DNA from: Candidatus Brocadiaceae bacterium
GTDB lineage: Bacteria; Planctomycetota; Brocadiia; SM23-32
DNA length: 64,000 bases
Direction: 5' to 3'
Assembly (NCBI GenBank): GCA_012728835.1
Contig: JAAYEJ010000062.1
Span: 1 to 64,000, forward strand
The translations under genes were made by a program, and so were the position numbers. This document shows, one piece after another, positions 1 through 7,782 of the stretch (the first letter of the stretch is position 1; each line of letters begins with the position of its first letter). The notes below the pieces were generated by a model. That model saw only the letters and a program-made list of their open reading frames with translations. It was not told where the DNA came from and did not search any database.

Positions 1-75
1 GACGTCCAGCGCCGGACCACCCCTGGCGCCAAGGCTACCAGAACATGCCCGCGCATTTATAGCTGCGGCAACAAC

Positions 76-245
76 CGGACATTTCTATCTGCCGTGTATA
101 GCGGACATTTCTATCTGCGGTTGACAGCATGAACTGGCTACGGTGTCAACCGCAGATAGAAGTGTCCGGTCTTCGGCGGATAGAAATGTCCGCTTTCCTT
201 CGGGTGGAAGGAGAGCGGATGGAGGGAGACCGGACATTACTATTC
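76..245. repeat. Cluster of inverted and direct repeats resembling insertion-sequence ends
   Basis: A motif close to GGACATTTCTATCTGC occurs five times: direct at 77-92 and 103-118, inverted at about 153-168 and 178-193, and degenerate direct at about 232-245. The second and third copies lie in a 25-bp inverted repeat (102-126 against 144-168, 24 of 25 bases matching) with a 17-bp spacer. Each arm ends in TGACA or TGTCA at the spacer. Multiple subterminal repeats beside TG/CA tips are typical of some insertion-sequence families such as IS21, so this may be one or two abutting IS ends. No transposase gene lies inside the window. Positions 1-320 otherwise hold no supported gene. Confidence 0.6.
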
Positions 246-320
246 GCGTATGACACCCCGCGCGACGACGGGAGCGCTCGAACGGCCGGAGCCCGCCGGG
301 AACGCGGCCGATTCCGGCGG

Positions 321-2258
321 TCAGTCTTCGGCGGCCTCGATCTCGGCCTCCCAGGCATGGTAGAAGGCCATGAGTTCGTGGCGGCCCAGCACGCCGACGA
401 CCCGCTGGGACTCGGCGTCCAGCACAGGCAGTTCGTCATACTCGGACTGCGCGAAGCTCAGCATCGCGGTCGACAGGTCGCTGTCCGTGCGCAACGGTTC
501 CGCGTCGCGCACAACCACGTCCTTGACGATGATCAGCCGCGCGGCGTCCCTGTCGTAGAGGAGCGGCCGGACCTGGTTCAGGCCGAACATGCCGTAGTAG
601 TCCCCCCGTTCGTCCAGGACCGGGAAGACGGTCTGCGCCGTGGATGGGATCAGGTCCATGACGTTCGACAGAGGGGCGTCAAACGGGAACGTGACGACCG
701 GCCCCCCGCCCGGCGTCCACACTTCGCTGACCCTGTGGCCTCGGACGACGCTGAAGACGAAATCGCCCTGGTGCGCCGGCGAGTAGAGGCGCGACGGCAC
801 CTGTTCATGGTAGATGGACCAGCCGCGGCTCAGCAGGTAGGCGATGGCGGCCACCCACATCGCCGGGATCAGCAGCTCGTAGCCGGCGGTCAGCTCCGAG
901 ACCATGATGATCGTGCTCAGCGGCACCTTGGCCGCCGCCGTGAAGAAGCCCGCCATGCCCAGGATGACAAAGACGTCCGGCCGCACGACCAGCCCGGGCA
1001 TCCACTGCTGGAGCAGCAGGCCCACCGCCCCGCCCAGAGTGCCGCCGATGACCATGCTGGGGCCGAAGATGCCGCCTGAGCCGCCCGCCCCGATCGTTAG
1101 GGCCGTCGTCACGATCTTGCCCAACCCGATGGCCGTCAGGATCACCAGGGCCGGCCTCAGGCCGTACTGGAATTCGCCGGCCAGCAGCCTCTGAAGGATG
1201 CCGTAGCCGAAGGACAGCACGTCCAGCGAATCCTTCTGTGCGACCGGCCCGAGGCCGGCCAGCCCATAGAAGAGGCCCAGCGCGAAGAGGCCCGTCAGAA
1301 ACGCACCGAGCGCCGGCCGAATATGCGCGCGCACGTGCACGCGCTTGAAAACCCTCTGCGCCCCGTAGAAGCACCGCACGTACAGGAACGACGCGACGAC
1401 CATGCAGCCCGCCAGCAGGGCGAGCGGAGCGAGCAACAGCGGGTTGTCGAACACCAGCCCCGGCTGAACGGCAAGAAGCGGCGAGAAACCGGACGGGCTG
1501 CCGAAACCGTAGGTCGTTACGAAGCCGAAGACACAGTAGGCGACGGTGCACGAGATGAACGCCGGGATCAGGGCTTCGGCCTCGAAGTCCTCGTCCCTGT
1601 AGAGGACCTCGATGGCAAAGATGGCCCCGGCCAACGGCGCCTTGAAGATGGCGGCGATCCCCGCCCCCATGCCTGCGCATAGCAGCATGCGCCGTTCGCG
1701 TGCGGAGAGCTTCAGCAGGCGGGCCAGATACGAGCCGAACCCGGCGCCGATCAGGGCGATCGGACCCTCGCGGCCCCCCGAGCCGCCGGTGCCGAGCGTC
1801 AGGGCCGAACAGACGATCTTCACCAGCGGAACGACCGGCCGGATGATGCCGCGGCCCCGGTGGTAGGCGCGGATGGCCGCGTCTGTCCCGTGCCCCTCGG
1901 CTTCCGGGGCGACTGTGTAGACGATCCACCCCGAGACCAGCCCCCCCAGGGCGACGATCACCAGGATCAGCCACGGAACGAGGCGGCCGAAGGCGGGCCG
2001 AACCTCCGAGAAGATGTCCCACTCCCCCGCCGGCCCGCCGGGACGATAGCCTGCGATGAGTTCCAGGCCGTACCGGAGCACGACGTGCGACAGCAGTTGG
2101 AAGGCCACCGCCCCCAGCCCCGCCACCACGCCGACCAGCCCGGCCAGCAGGACGACCCGTCCGACCCAACGCAAGTGCCCCGGCTCAGGATGCAGCACCC
2201 CCAGACGTCGCAGCGCAGCAGCCATCCCCCCGCACCCTGGTCCCTTCCGGCCCGCCAT
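321..2258 (-). CDS. ClC-family chloride channel/transporter with C-terminal CBS pair
   Basis: Integral membrane anion transporter of the voltage-gated chloride channel family, 645 residues. Visible motifs are GHGTD at 122-126 (in place of GSGIP), GREGP at 162-166 carrying the gating glutamate E164, and GIFGP at 396-400. About residues 525-640 form two CBS domains, which usually bind adenine nucleotides and regulate the pore. The 'proton glutamate' of E. coli ClC (E203) aligns with V218 in AIEVLY, as in animal ClC channels rather than H+/Cl- antiporters. The start at 2258 lacks a clear ribosome site; an ATG at 2225 is an alternative. It diverges from the glycosyltransferase gene. Family assignment is firm; channel versus exchanger mode is inference. 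Confidence 0.93.
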   Translation of the reverse strand: MAGRKGPGCGGMAAALRRLGVLHPEPGHLRWVGRVVLLAGLVGVVAGLGAVAFQLLSHVVLRYGLELIAGYRPGGPAGEWDIFSEVRPAFGRLVPWLILVIVALGGLVSGWIVYTVAPEAEGHGTDAAIRAYHRGRGIIRPVVPLVKIVCSALTLGTGGSGGREGPIALIGAGFGSYLARLLKLSARERRMLLCAGMGAGIAAIFKAPLAGAIFAIEVLYRDEDFEAEALIPAFISCTVAYCVFGFVTTYGFGSPSGFSPLLAVQPGLVFDNPLLLAPLALLAGCMVVASFLYVRCFYGAQRVFKRVHVRAHIRPALGAFLTGLFALGLFYGLAGLGPVAQKDSLDVLSFGYGILQRLLAGEFQYGLRPALVILTAIGLGKIVTTALTIGAGGSGGIFGPSMVIGGTLGGAVGLLLQQWMPGLVVRPDVFVILGMAGFFTAAAKVPLSTIIMVSELTAGYELLIPAMWVAAIAYLLSRGWSIYHEQVPSRLYSPAHQGDFVFSVVRGHRVSEVWTPGGGPVVTFPFDAPLSNVMDLIPSTAQTVFPVLDERGDYYGMFGLNQVRPLLYDRDAARLIIVKDVVVRDAEPLRTDSDLSTAMLSFAQSEYDELPVLDAESQRVVGVLGRHELMAFYHAWEAEIEAAED

Positions 2259-2290
2259 CAGAACAGGAACACCCGCTCGGCACCGGTGCC

Positions 2291-2319
2291 ATTAGAATGC
2301 CCCGGCGCGCAGGTTTCAA
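2291..2319 (-). promoter_or_regulatory. Candidate sigma70-type promoter for the ClC gene
   Basis: On the minus strand TTGAAA (2314-2319) is followed after 17 nt by TCTAAT (2291-2296), a 5 of 6 match to the -10 consensus. It lies about 33 nt upstream of the ClC start. Found by eye. Confidence 0.5.
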
Positions 2320-2335
2320 GCATCGCCCTTGCGCG

Positions 2336-2365
2336 TTGATATTCGCGCTTGTCTGAGGCTATGCT
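2336..2365 (+). promoter_or_regulatory. Candidate sigma70-type promoter for the fusion glycosyltransferase
   Basis: TTGATA (2336-2341), an 18-nt spacer and TATGCT (2360-2365) lie about 48 nt before the TTG start at 2413. It is arranged back to back with the ClC promoter in the 154-bp divergent interval. Confidence 0.45.
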
Positions 2366-2412
2366 GATGCCACGTCGTATCTCCCCGATGGCCACGGAAG
2401 GAGCGGTGTGCA

Positions 2413-5154
2413 TTGAGCGCGGCGGCCAACCTACGGCACGAAGCGGCGTCTGAGCAGCAGGTCTCCATCCTGATCCCGACCTTGAACGAGGCCGAGAACA
2501 TCGACCTGCTGCTGACGCGGCTGTTCGCCGTCGTTGACCCGGAGGGTCCGGTGGCCGAGATCGTGTTCGCCGACGGCGGGTCGACCGACGGCACGCAGGA
2601 CCGGGTCGCCCGATGGGCCGGCGACCATGCCGTCCGGCTCGTGCAGTGCGACTCCCATCGGGGCCTGTCCGGCGACGTTCTGCAGGCGGCGGAGGCCGCC
2701 TCCGGCCAGGTCGTCGTGGTGATGGACGCCGATCTGAGCCACCCGCCCGAAGCGATTCCGTCCCTGGTGGCGCCGCTGCTCGACGGCACGCATGACATGG
2801 CCGTCGGCAGCCGATACGTGCCCGGAGGCGGCACGCCCGACTGGCCGTGGACCCGCCGCCTGTCCTCTCGTGTGGCCACGGCACTGGCCTGGCCTCTGGT
2901 GAGCGTGCGCGACCCGATGTCGGGTTTCTTCGCGGTTCGGCGCGACCACCTGCTCGAACTCGGGCAGACGGCCGCGGGCTTCAAGATCGGCTTGACCGTG
3001 CTCTCCCAGGGCGACGACGCGCTGCGGGTCAAGGAAGTGCCGATCGTGTTCCACGACCGAACGGTGGGCCGTTCGAAGTTCGGTCTGCGGGAGATCGGCA
3101 CGTACCTGGCGCAGTTGCTGGCGCTGGCGGGCGCTTCCGTGCCGGGCGGGTCCGGCGGAGCGCTCCTAACGGTGGGGCTCATCGCACTCGCTGTCGATCT
3201 GGCGGTCTTCAACCTGCTGCTGACGCTGGGGCTTGGCAGGGCGGCCGCCCATCTGGCGGCGTTCGCGGCCGCCACGCTGCCGTGTGTCCCGGCGGCGCGC
3301 GGGGCGTTCGGCGGGCCTGCCGGCGGGGAGGGCCCGGCCCGGCCGCCCGGCGGGCGTTTCCTGGGCGTCTGGCTTTTGGCGGCGGTTCTGCGCGGCGTGG
3401 TCCTGGAGGCCTTCGTCGACGCCCTGCGCTGGTCACCCCGGGCGGCCATCCTGCCGGCGGCCGCCGCGGGCATGGCCGTCGGTCTTGTCGGGGGCATGTT
3501 CTTCGTGTTCCCGGCCGCCGCCGACGGGGCGCGGCCGGCCACGCGCTGGCGGGTGTTTGCCCTGTGCATGGCCGGCTACGGGCTGCTGCTGCGGCTGGCG
3601 CTGGCTGGGGCCACGGACCTTCTGCCCGAGGAGGCCTACTACTGGCTCTACGGGCAGCATCTCGACATCGGCTACCTGGACCATCCGCCCATGGTGGCCT
3701 GGATGATCCGCCTGAGCACGTGGATCGGCGGGAACAGCGAGTTCTTCGTGCGCCTGCCCGCCCTGCTGTGCTGGGTTGTGATGGCCGGCTTTCTGTACCG
3801 GCTGGCCACGAACATGTTCGACCGCACCGTGGGGCTCTGCACCGTGTTCTTTGTGAGCGTTCTGCCGGTCTACTTCGGCATGGGGATGGTCACGCTGCCG
3901 GACGCGTCGCTGTTCGCTGCGTGGGCCGCGTGCCTGTACTTTTTCGAGCGGGCGTTGCTGGGCGAGCGCCGGCACGCCTGGTGGGGTGTGGGGGTGTGCT
4001 TCGGCCTGGGGATGCTGTCGAAGTACACGATGGGGCTTCTGGGCCCGGCGGCGCTGGTCTTCGTGCTCGTGGATCGTCCCTCGCGCCGCTGGCTCCTGCG
4101 TCCCGGGCCGTACGTGGCCGCGTTTGTGGCCGCCCTGGTGTTCAGCCCCGTGATCGTGTGGAACGGCATGCACGAGTGGGCGTCGTTCGCCTTCCAGGGG
4201 CCGCGCCGGTGGTCGGGGCATGCAAGGTTCTCGGTGCACTTTCTGCTCGGGGCGATGCTGGGACAGGTGACGCCTCTGGCGTTGATCGGCGTGCCGGCGG
4301 CGTTTCTGGGGTCTCGCGCGTCCGGGGACGGCCAGGGGGCGCCGGCCCCGTCCATGGGCGGCCGGCACCGGCTGTTCGCTCTGGTCTTTTCCGTGGTGCC
4401 GCTCTCCGTGTTCGTCCTGCACAGCCTGCAGGACGAGCCGAAGTTCAATTGGACCGCCCCCGTCTGGCTGGCCGCCCTTCCGCTGTTCGCGTCGTGCGTG
4501 GTGGCCGGGCGAACGCGGCGGCCGGTGCGCCCCTGGGTCGCGACGGCGGGATTCCGCCTGTGGAAGCCCGCGTCCGTCGTCCTGCTGATCTTCTACGGCA
4601 TAGCCATGTACCACCTGGTGCTGGGCTTGCCGGGGGTGCCCGCGCTCCGCACGATGAGCATGCCGGTTGGCTGGGAGGAGCTGTCTGCCGAGGTGGCGGC
4701 GATCGACCGGCGCGTGCAGGCGGAGACGGGGCGGCTGCCGCTGATCGTGGGCCTGGAGAAGTACTCCCTGTCCAGCCAACTGGTGTTCTACGATCCGTCG
4801 GGGAGCCGGCGCGGGAGGGTGTCCAGCCGGCATCTGCTGGGTCGGAGCGGTCTGATGTGGGAGTACTGGCAACCGGTGGAGGATGCCGTCGGGAAGACGG
4901 CGCTCCTTGTGGGCTTCCGGCGTTCGCACGTCGAGGGGCCGCGCGTCGAGGCTCGGTTCGCCCGGTTGGGCGAAGTCGAGGAGATCGACGTGCGGAAGGC
5001 CGGCAGGACCGTCACGCACATCTACTGCCGGGTCGGCTATGACTACTCGGCTGGAGCAGTGCGGATGACGCCCCGTCCGCGGCCGACTGAGGCCGGCCCG
5101 TCGGCGGTCGGGCTCAGGTCCCGTCGGACCAGGGCCAGACATCGGATGCCTTGA
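2413..5154 (+). CDS. GT2 polyprenol-phosphate sugar transferase fused to GtrA-like and ArnT/PMT-like membrane domains
   Basis: A 913-residue three-part protein. Residues about 15-225 form a GT2 domain of the dolichyl-phosphate mannosyltransferase type, with DGGSTDG at 54-60 and DADLSHPPE at 105-113. About 240-365 is a short hydrophobic GtrA-like region. About 375-900 is a multi-membrane PMT/ArnT-type glycosyltransferase with an early acidic motif (EEAYYW, then YLDHPPMVAW), which in this family uses polyprenyl-phosphate sugars as donors. The layout suggests one polypeptide that makes a lipid-linked sugar and then transfers it to an envelope acceptor; the sugar and acceptor are unknown. Start is TTG with GGAAGGAG about 9 nt upstream. 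The 3' end overlaps the convergent zinc-ribbon gene by 41 nt. Confidence 0.85.
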   Translation: MSAAANLRHEAASEQQVSILIPTLNEAENIDLLLTRLFAVVDPEGPVAEIVFADGGSTDGTQDRVARWAGDHAVRLVQCDSHRGLSGDVLQAAEAASGQVVVVMDADLSHPPEAIPSLVAPLLDGTHDMAVGSRYVPGGGTPDWPWTRRLSSRVATALAWPLVSVRDPMSGFFAVRRDHLLELGQTAAGFKIGLTVLSQGDDALRVKEVPIVFHDRTVGRSKFGLREIGTYLAQLLALAGASVPGGSGGALLTVGLIALAVDLAVFNLLLTLGLGRAAAHLAAFAAATLPCVPAARGAFGGPAGGEGPARPPGGRFLGVWLLAAVLRGVVLEAFVDALRWSPRAAILPAAAAGMAVGLVGGMFFVFPAAADGARPATRWRVFALCMAGYGLLLRLALAGATDLLPEEAYYWLYGQHLDIGYLDHPPMVAWMIRLSTWIGGNSEFFVRLPALLCWVVMAGFLYRLATNMFDRTVGLCTVFFVSVLPVYFGMGMVTLPDASLFAAWAACLYFFERALLGERRHAWWGVGVCFGLGMLSKYTMGLLGPAALVFVLVDRPSRRWLLRPGPYVAAFVAALVFSPVIVWNGMHEWASFAFQGPRRWSGHARFSVHFLLGAMLGQVTPLALIGVPAAFLGSRASGDGQGAPAPSMGGRHRLFALVFSVVPLSVFVLHSLQDEPKFNWTAPVWLAALPLFASCVVAGRTRRPVRPWVATAGFRLWKPASVVLLIFYGIAMYHLVLGLPGVPALRTMSMPVGWEELSAEVAAIDRRVQAETGRLPLIVGLEKYSLSSQLVFYDPSGSRRGRVSSRHLLGRSGLMWEYWQPVEDAVGKTALLVGFRRSHVEGPRVEARFARLGEVEEIDVRKAGRTVTHIYCRVGYDYSAGAVRMTPRPRPTEAGPSAVGLRSRRTRARHRMP

Positions 5155-5872
5155 GTTCGGCCACGACGCCGTCGGTCAGGTTCAGGACGAGGACGACGCC
5201 CTCGATGGTGCCCTCTTCGGGCCATTCGGCGGCCATCTTGAGCAGCCGGCGGGTCCAGCCGTCACGCCAGGCGGCCTCCTGCTGCCCGGTCGCCTGGGCG
5301 GCGGCGGCCTCGGACAGGACGATCTGCGGGATGGGCACGCGCACGCCGCCGGGCAGATCGAGCGTCATGCTGCAGCCGGCCTGTTCGGCACGGAGCCAGA
5401 GTGCCAGGCGGGCGGCCATGGCGCGGTCGCCGGCCTCCTCGGCCATGCCCTGCCAGAGGCGGTACTCGAGTTCCTGGAGGGCGGGGTCAGCGGCCGCCGT
5501 GGGGACGGGTTGCGGGCCGGCGTCTTCGAGGGCCTGGGCGGCAGCCGCTTCGCCTTCGGCATCCTCTTCGATCAGATCGGCCAGCATCTCGTCTTCGGGC
5601 TCATCCGCTGCGGCCGCGACGTCGGCTCCCTTGCCCTTGCCGGCCGGCTGCGGCTTCTCGGCGCCGTGTCCTACCAGATGGGCCACCCGGGCGGCCAGGT
5701 TCTTCTTGCCGCTGGGCCGGGCGCCGTCGCGCCGGCCTCCGCCGAAGTCCTCCCTGACGACCTCCATCTTGCCGCCGCATCCGGGACAGTGGCCGCACTC
5801 GCCGATCTCGTCCTCGAACACGGTGACCTTTGTGCCGCATTTTGAGCAGCGCAGCTTCGCCTCACGCGCCAT
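5114..5872 (-). CDS. Zinc-ribbon protein with C-terminal VWPW domain, function unknown
   Basis: 252 residues. The N-terminus carries a zinc-ribbon-like set of cysteines (C9-x2-C12, then C26-x2-C29-x2-C32), followed by an acidic, Ala-rich low-complexity linker (about 45-130). The last 120 residues clearly resemble the whole protein encoded just upstream at 5931-6308. Both share the order LEYRLW/YLVWRR, AEQAGC/AQQAGC, WTRRL, EGxVxVLN and a VWPW tail. It is probably co-transcribed with that gene (58-nt gap). I recognise no function for the shared domain. The ribosome site GGGGAGAG precedes ATG 5872. Confidence 0.75.
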   Translation of the reverse strand: MAREAKLRCSKCGTKVTVFEDEIGECGHCPGCGGKMEVVREDFGGGRRDGARPSGKKNLAARVAHLVGHGAEKPQPAGKGKGADVAAAADEPEDEMLADLIEEDAEGEAAAAQALEDAGPQPVPTAAADPALQELEYRLWQGMAEEAGDRAMAARLALWLRAEQAGCSMTLDLPGGVRVPIPQIVLSEAAAAQATGQQEAAWRDGWTRRLLKMAAEWPEEGTIEGVVLVLNLTDGVVAELKASDVWPWSDGT

Positions 5873-5930
5873 CGTTCATCTCTCCCCGCTTCTTCCGTAC
5901 TGGTTGTGACGGCGGAGGGACTCCGGCCCA

Positions 5931-6308
5931 CTACTCGTCGTCGTTCCACGGCCAGACGCCGGCTTCCTTGAGTTCCTCGACGACGGAGTCGGTGTGGTTC
6001 AGCACGGCGACGATCCCCTCGGTGGTCGGTTCGTCATGCCATTTGACGGCGACGTTGACCAGCCGGCGGGTCCATTCGGCGCGCCACTCGTCCTCGCTGC
6101 CGACGGTGAGGGCGGCGGCGGCCGCTTCGGCAGCGATGATCTCCGGGATGCGCATCTCGCGCCCGTCCGGCAGCACCACCGTCATCTTGCACCCGGCCTG
6201 CTGCGCCTGGTGCAGGATGTGGAGTCGGGCCACCATGGCCTCGTCGCCGGCGAGCTCGGCCAACCTTCGCCAAACCAGGTAGCTGGCTTCCTTCACGTCT
6301 GCAGCCAT
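5931..6308 (-). CDS. Small VWPW-domain protein, paralog of its downstream neighbour
   Basis: 125 residues, essentially a single domain matching the C-terminal half of the neighbouring zinc-ribbon protein. It ends in AGVWPWNDDE, against SDVWPWSDGT in the neighbour. Shared landmarks are an internal QAGCKMT/QAGCSMT, a WTRRLVN/WTRRLLK segment and an EGI/EGV-V-VLN segment. No signal peptide or membrane segment is visible, so it is probably cytosolic. A strong ribosome site (GGGGAAGG) sits 5 nt before the ATG. First gene of a probable two-gene operon created by tandem duplication. Function unknown. Confidence 0.75.
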   Translation of the reverse strand: MAADVKEASYLVWRRLAELAGDEAMVARLHILHQAQQAGCKMTVVLPDGREMRIPEIIAAEAAAAALTVGSEDEWRAEWTRRLVNVAVKWHDEPTTEGIVAVLNHTDSVVEELKEAGVWPWNDDE

Positions 6309-6416
6309 TGACCTTCCCCTTCTGCCTTGCGATGTGCGGTTACAGGCGAATGCCGAATTCTACTGTCTTCGGGCGCCAATCTCCAGCGATTTCCGCCGAT
6401 TCCGGCCGTCCTGCGG

Positions 6417-7409
6417 CTATGACAGGAAGTCGAGGGTGACCAGCCGGGCAGCGGCCCCGTCGGCCATCACTGCCCGGTAGACCAGCGCGGCGCAGGCCAG
6501 GTCCTGTATGGCCAGCCCGGTCGAGTCGAAGACCGTGATGTCGTCGTCGGACTGCCGTCCCGGTGTGCGCCCGCAAACGACCTGCCCGAGTTCGCCGTGC
6601 AGGTCGTCCCGGCCGAACAGCCCCTGGGAGACGGGCACGTTGATCTCGCCGCCGTGGGAGGCCTGCTCCCATTCGTCGATGACCACGCGGGCGGATCGGA
6701 TGATGGCAGCGTCCAGCTCCTGCTTGCCGGGGGCGTCGGCGCCGATGGCGTTGATGTGTGTGCCGGGCCGCACCTGGTCCCGCATCACGATGGGCTTGCG
6801 CACCGGAGTGACGGTCACGACGATGTCGGCGACGGCCAGAGCGTCATCCAGGGGGCAGGCGGCGGCCTCGATGCCGTGCCGGGCGGCGCTCTGCCGGGCA
6901 AGCTCCTCGGCCCGCTCCCGATTCACGTCGCAGAACAGGGCGCGCTCGATCGTGGGCACCGTGACCATCAGCGCGGCGAGTTGCGTCTGCGCCTGACGGC
7001 CGGCGCCCACCAGGCACACGACGCGGCTGTCCGCGCGGGCCAGGTACTTCGCCGCCACGCCGCCGGCAGCGCCGGTGCGCATGGCCGTCACGAGCGTGCC
7101 GTCCATGATGGCCAGCGGATAGCCCGTCTCCGGGTCGAACAGGCTGATCGTGGCCATGACGGACGGCAGGGCCGTGTTCCCCGGATGGACGTTCACGTTC
7201 TTGACGGCGGCCAGGCCCAGGTCCGGCTCGTAGGACGGCATGACGCGCAGGTCGCCCTTCTCGAACAGCAGGTAGGACTTCGGGGGCATCTGGACCTTGC
7301 CCTCGCCGTATGCCCGAAAGGCCGCCTCGACCGCGGCCACGGCCTGCTGCATGGAGAGCACACGTGACACATCCGACTGGGGGATCAGGTACGTACGCAT
7401 GCCGGCCAT
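6417..7409 (-). CDS. Ornithine cyclodeaminase / alanine dehydrogenase (mu-crystallin) family protein
   Basis: NAD(P)-dependent enzyme of the ornithine cyclodeaminase/mu-crystallin family, 330 residues from the chosen start. Visible are the MRTGAAGGVAAKYLAR segment, the Rossmann motif VGAGRQAQ, INAIGADAPGKQELD and DSTGLAIQD. These fit both ornithine cyclodeaminases and the alanine dehydrogenase branch known from Archaea; the HINAIGADAPGKQEL block leans to the latter but does not decide the substrate. Four ATG codons cluster at the 5' end. The ATG at 7409 is preferred because GGAGG lies 5 nt upstream; 7421 overlaps the ribosome site. A good promoter lies just upstream. It is not next to other arginine genes, so its pathway is unclear. 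Confidence 0.85.
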   Translation of the reverse strand: MAGMRTYLIPQSDVSRVLSMQQAVAAVEAAFRAYGEGKVQMPPKSYLLFEKGDLRVMPSYEPDLGLAAVKNVNVHPGNTALPSVMATISLFDPETGYPLAIMDGTLVTAMRTGAAGGVAAKYLARADSRVVCLVGAGRQAQTQLAALMVTVPTIERALFCDVNRERAEELARQSAARHGIEAAACPLDDALAVADIVVTVTPVRKPIVMRDQVRPGTHINAIGADAPGKQELDAAIIRSARVVIDEWEQASHGGEINVPVSQGLFGRDDLHGELGQVVCGRTPGRQSDDDITVFDSTGLAIQDLACAALVYRAVMADGAAARLVTLDFLS

Positions 7410-7453
7410 CATGACCTCCAAAGCAGAGTCCGTCGAATGGGGACAGTGCGGAC

Positions 7454-7482
7454 ATCATAGGGCAGACAAGCGGCGAGTTCAA
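7454..7482 (-). promoter_or_regulatory. Candidate sigma70-type promoter for the cyclodeaminase-family gene
   Basis: On the minus strand TTGAAC (7477-7482), a 17-nt spacer and TATGAT (7454-7459, 5 of 6 consensus) lie about 45 nt upstream of ATG 7409. One of the better promoter matches in the window. Confidence 0.55.
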
Positions 7483-7782
7483 GCGGCTGAGACCGGCCGC
7501 GAGCCGGGCGTGCGGGTGGGGATGGCGCCAAAAAGGACGGGCGGGCCTGAGAAGCAACGACCGCCCCCGCGTCGTGCGTTCCCCGACCCGCCCTCCTCCA
7601 CCGCACTCGGTCGCCCCCGCAAGGACGATCGCCCGCCGAGCACCGAGGTCCATCTGAGGCGCGGCATCCTGTGTGGGACACCGAGTACAGAGCATACGCG
7701 CCGGGTGCCCGCCGCTCAATCGGGAAAACCCGCAGATGCGACGGTGGAATCCCTGAGTGGCACGCCGAGCCGGAAGGCGCGG
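7483..7782. other. Intergenic stretch with no supported gene
   Basis: About 300 bp between the DUF3604 gene stop and the promoter of the cyclodeaminase-family gene. Short open frames occur on both strands but none has a ribosome site together with a recognisable protein. No tRNA-like fold, repeat or riboswitch was seen. Confidence 0.5.

Noticed and set aside
129-1079. Plus-strand frame across the IS-like repeats and the ClC gene
   Set aside because: It runs through inverted repeats and antisense to the ClC gene; no protein similarity seen.
3433-5142. Long minus-strand frame opposite the fusion glycosyltransferase
   Set aside because: His/Arg/Pro-rich translation typical of an antisense shadow; no recognisable protein.
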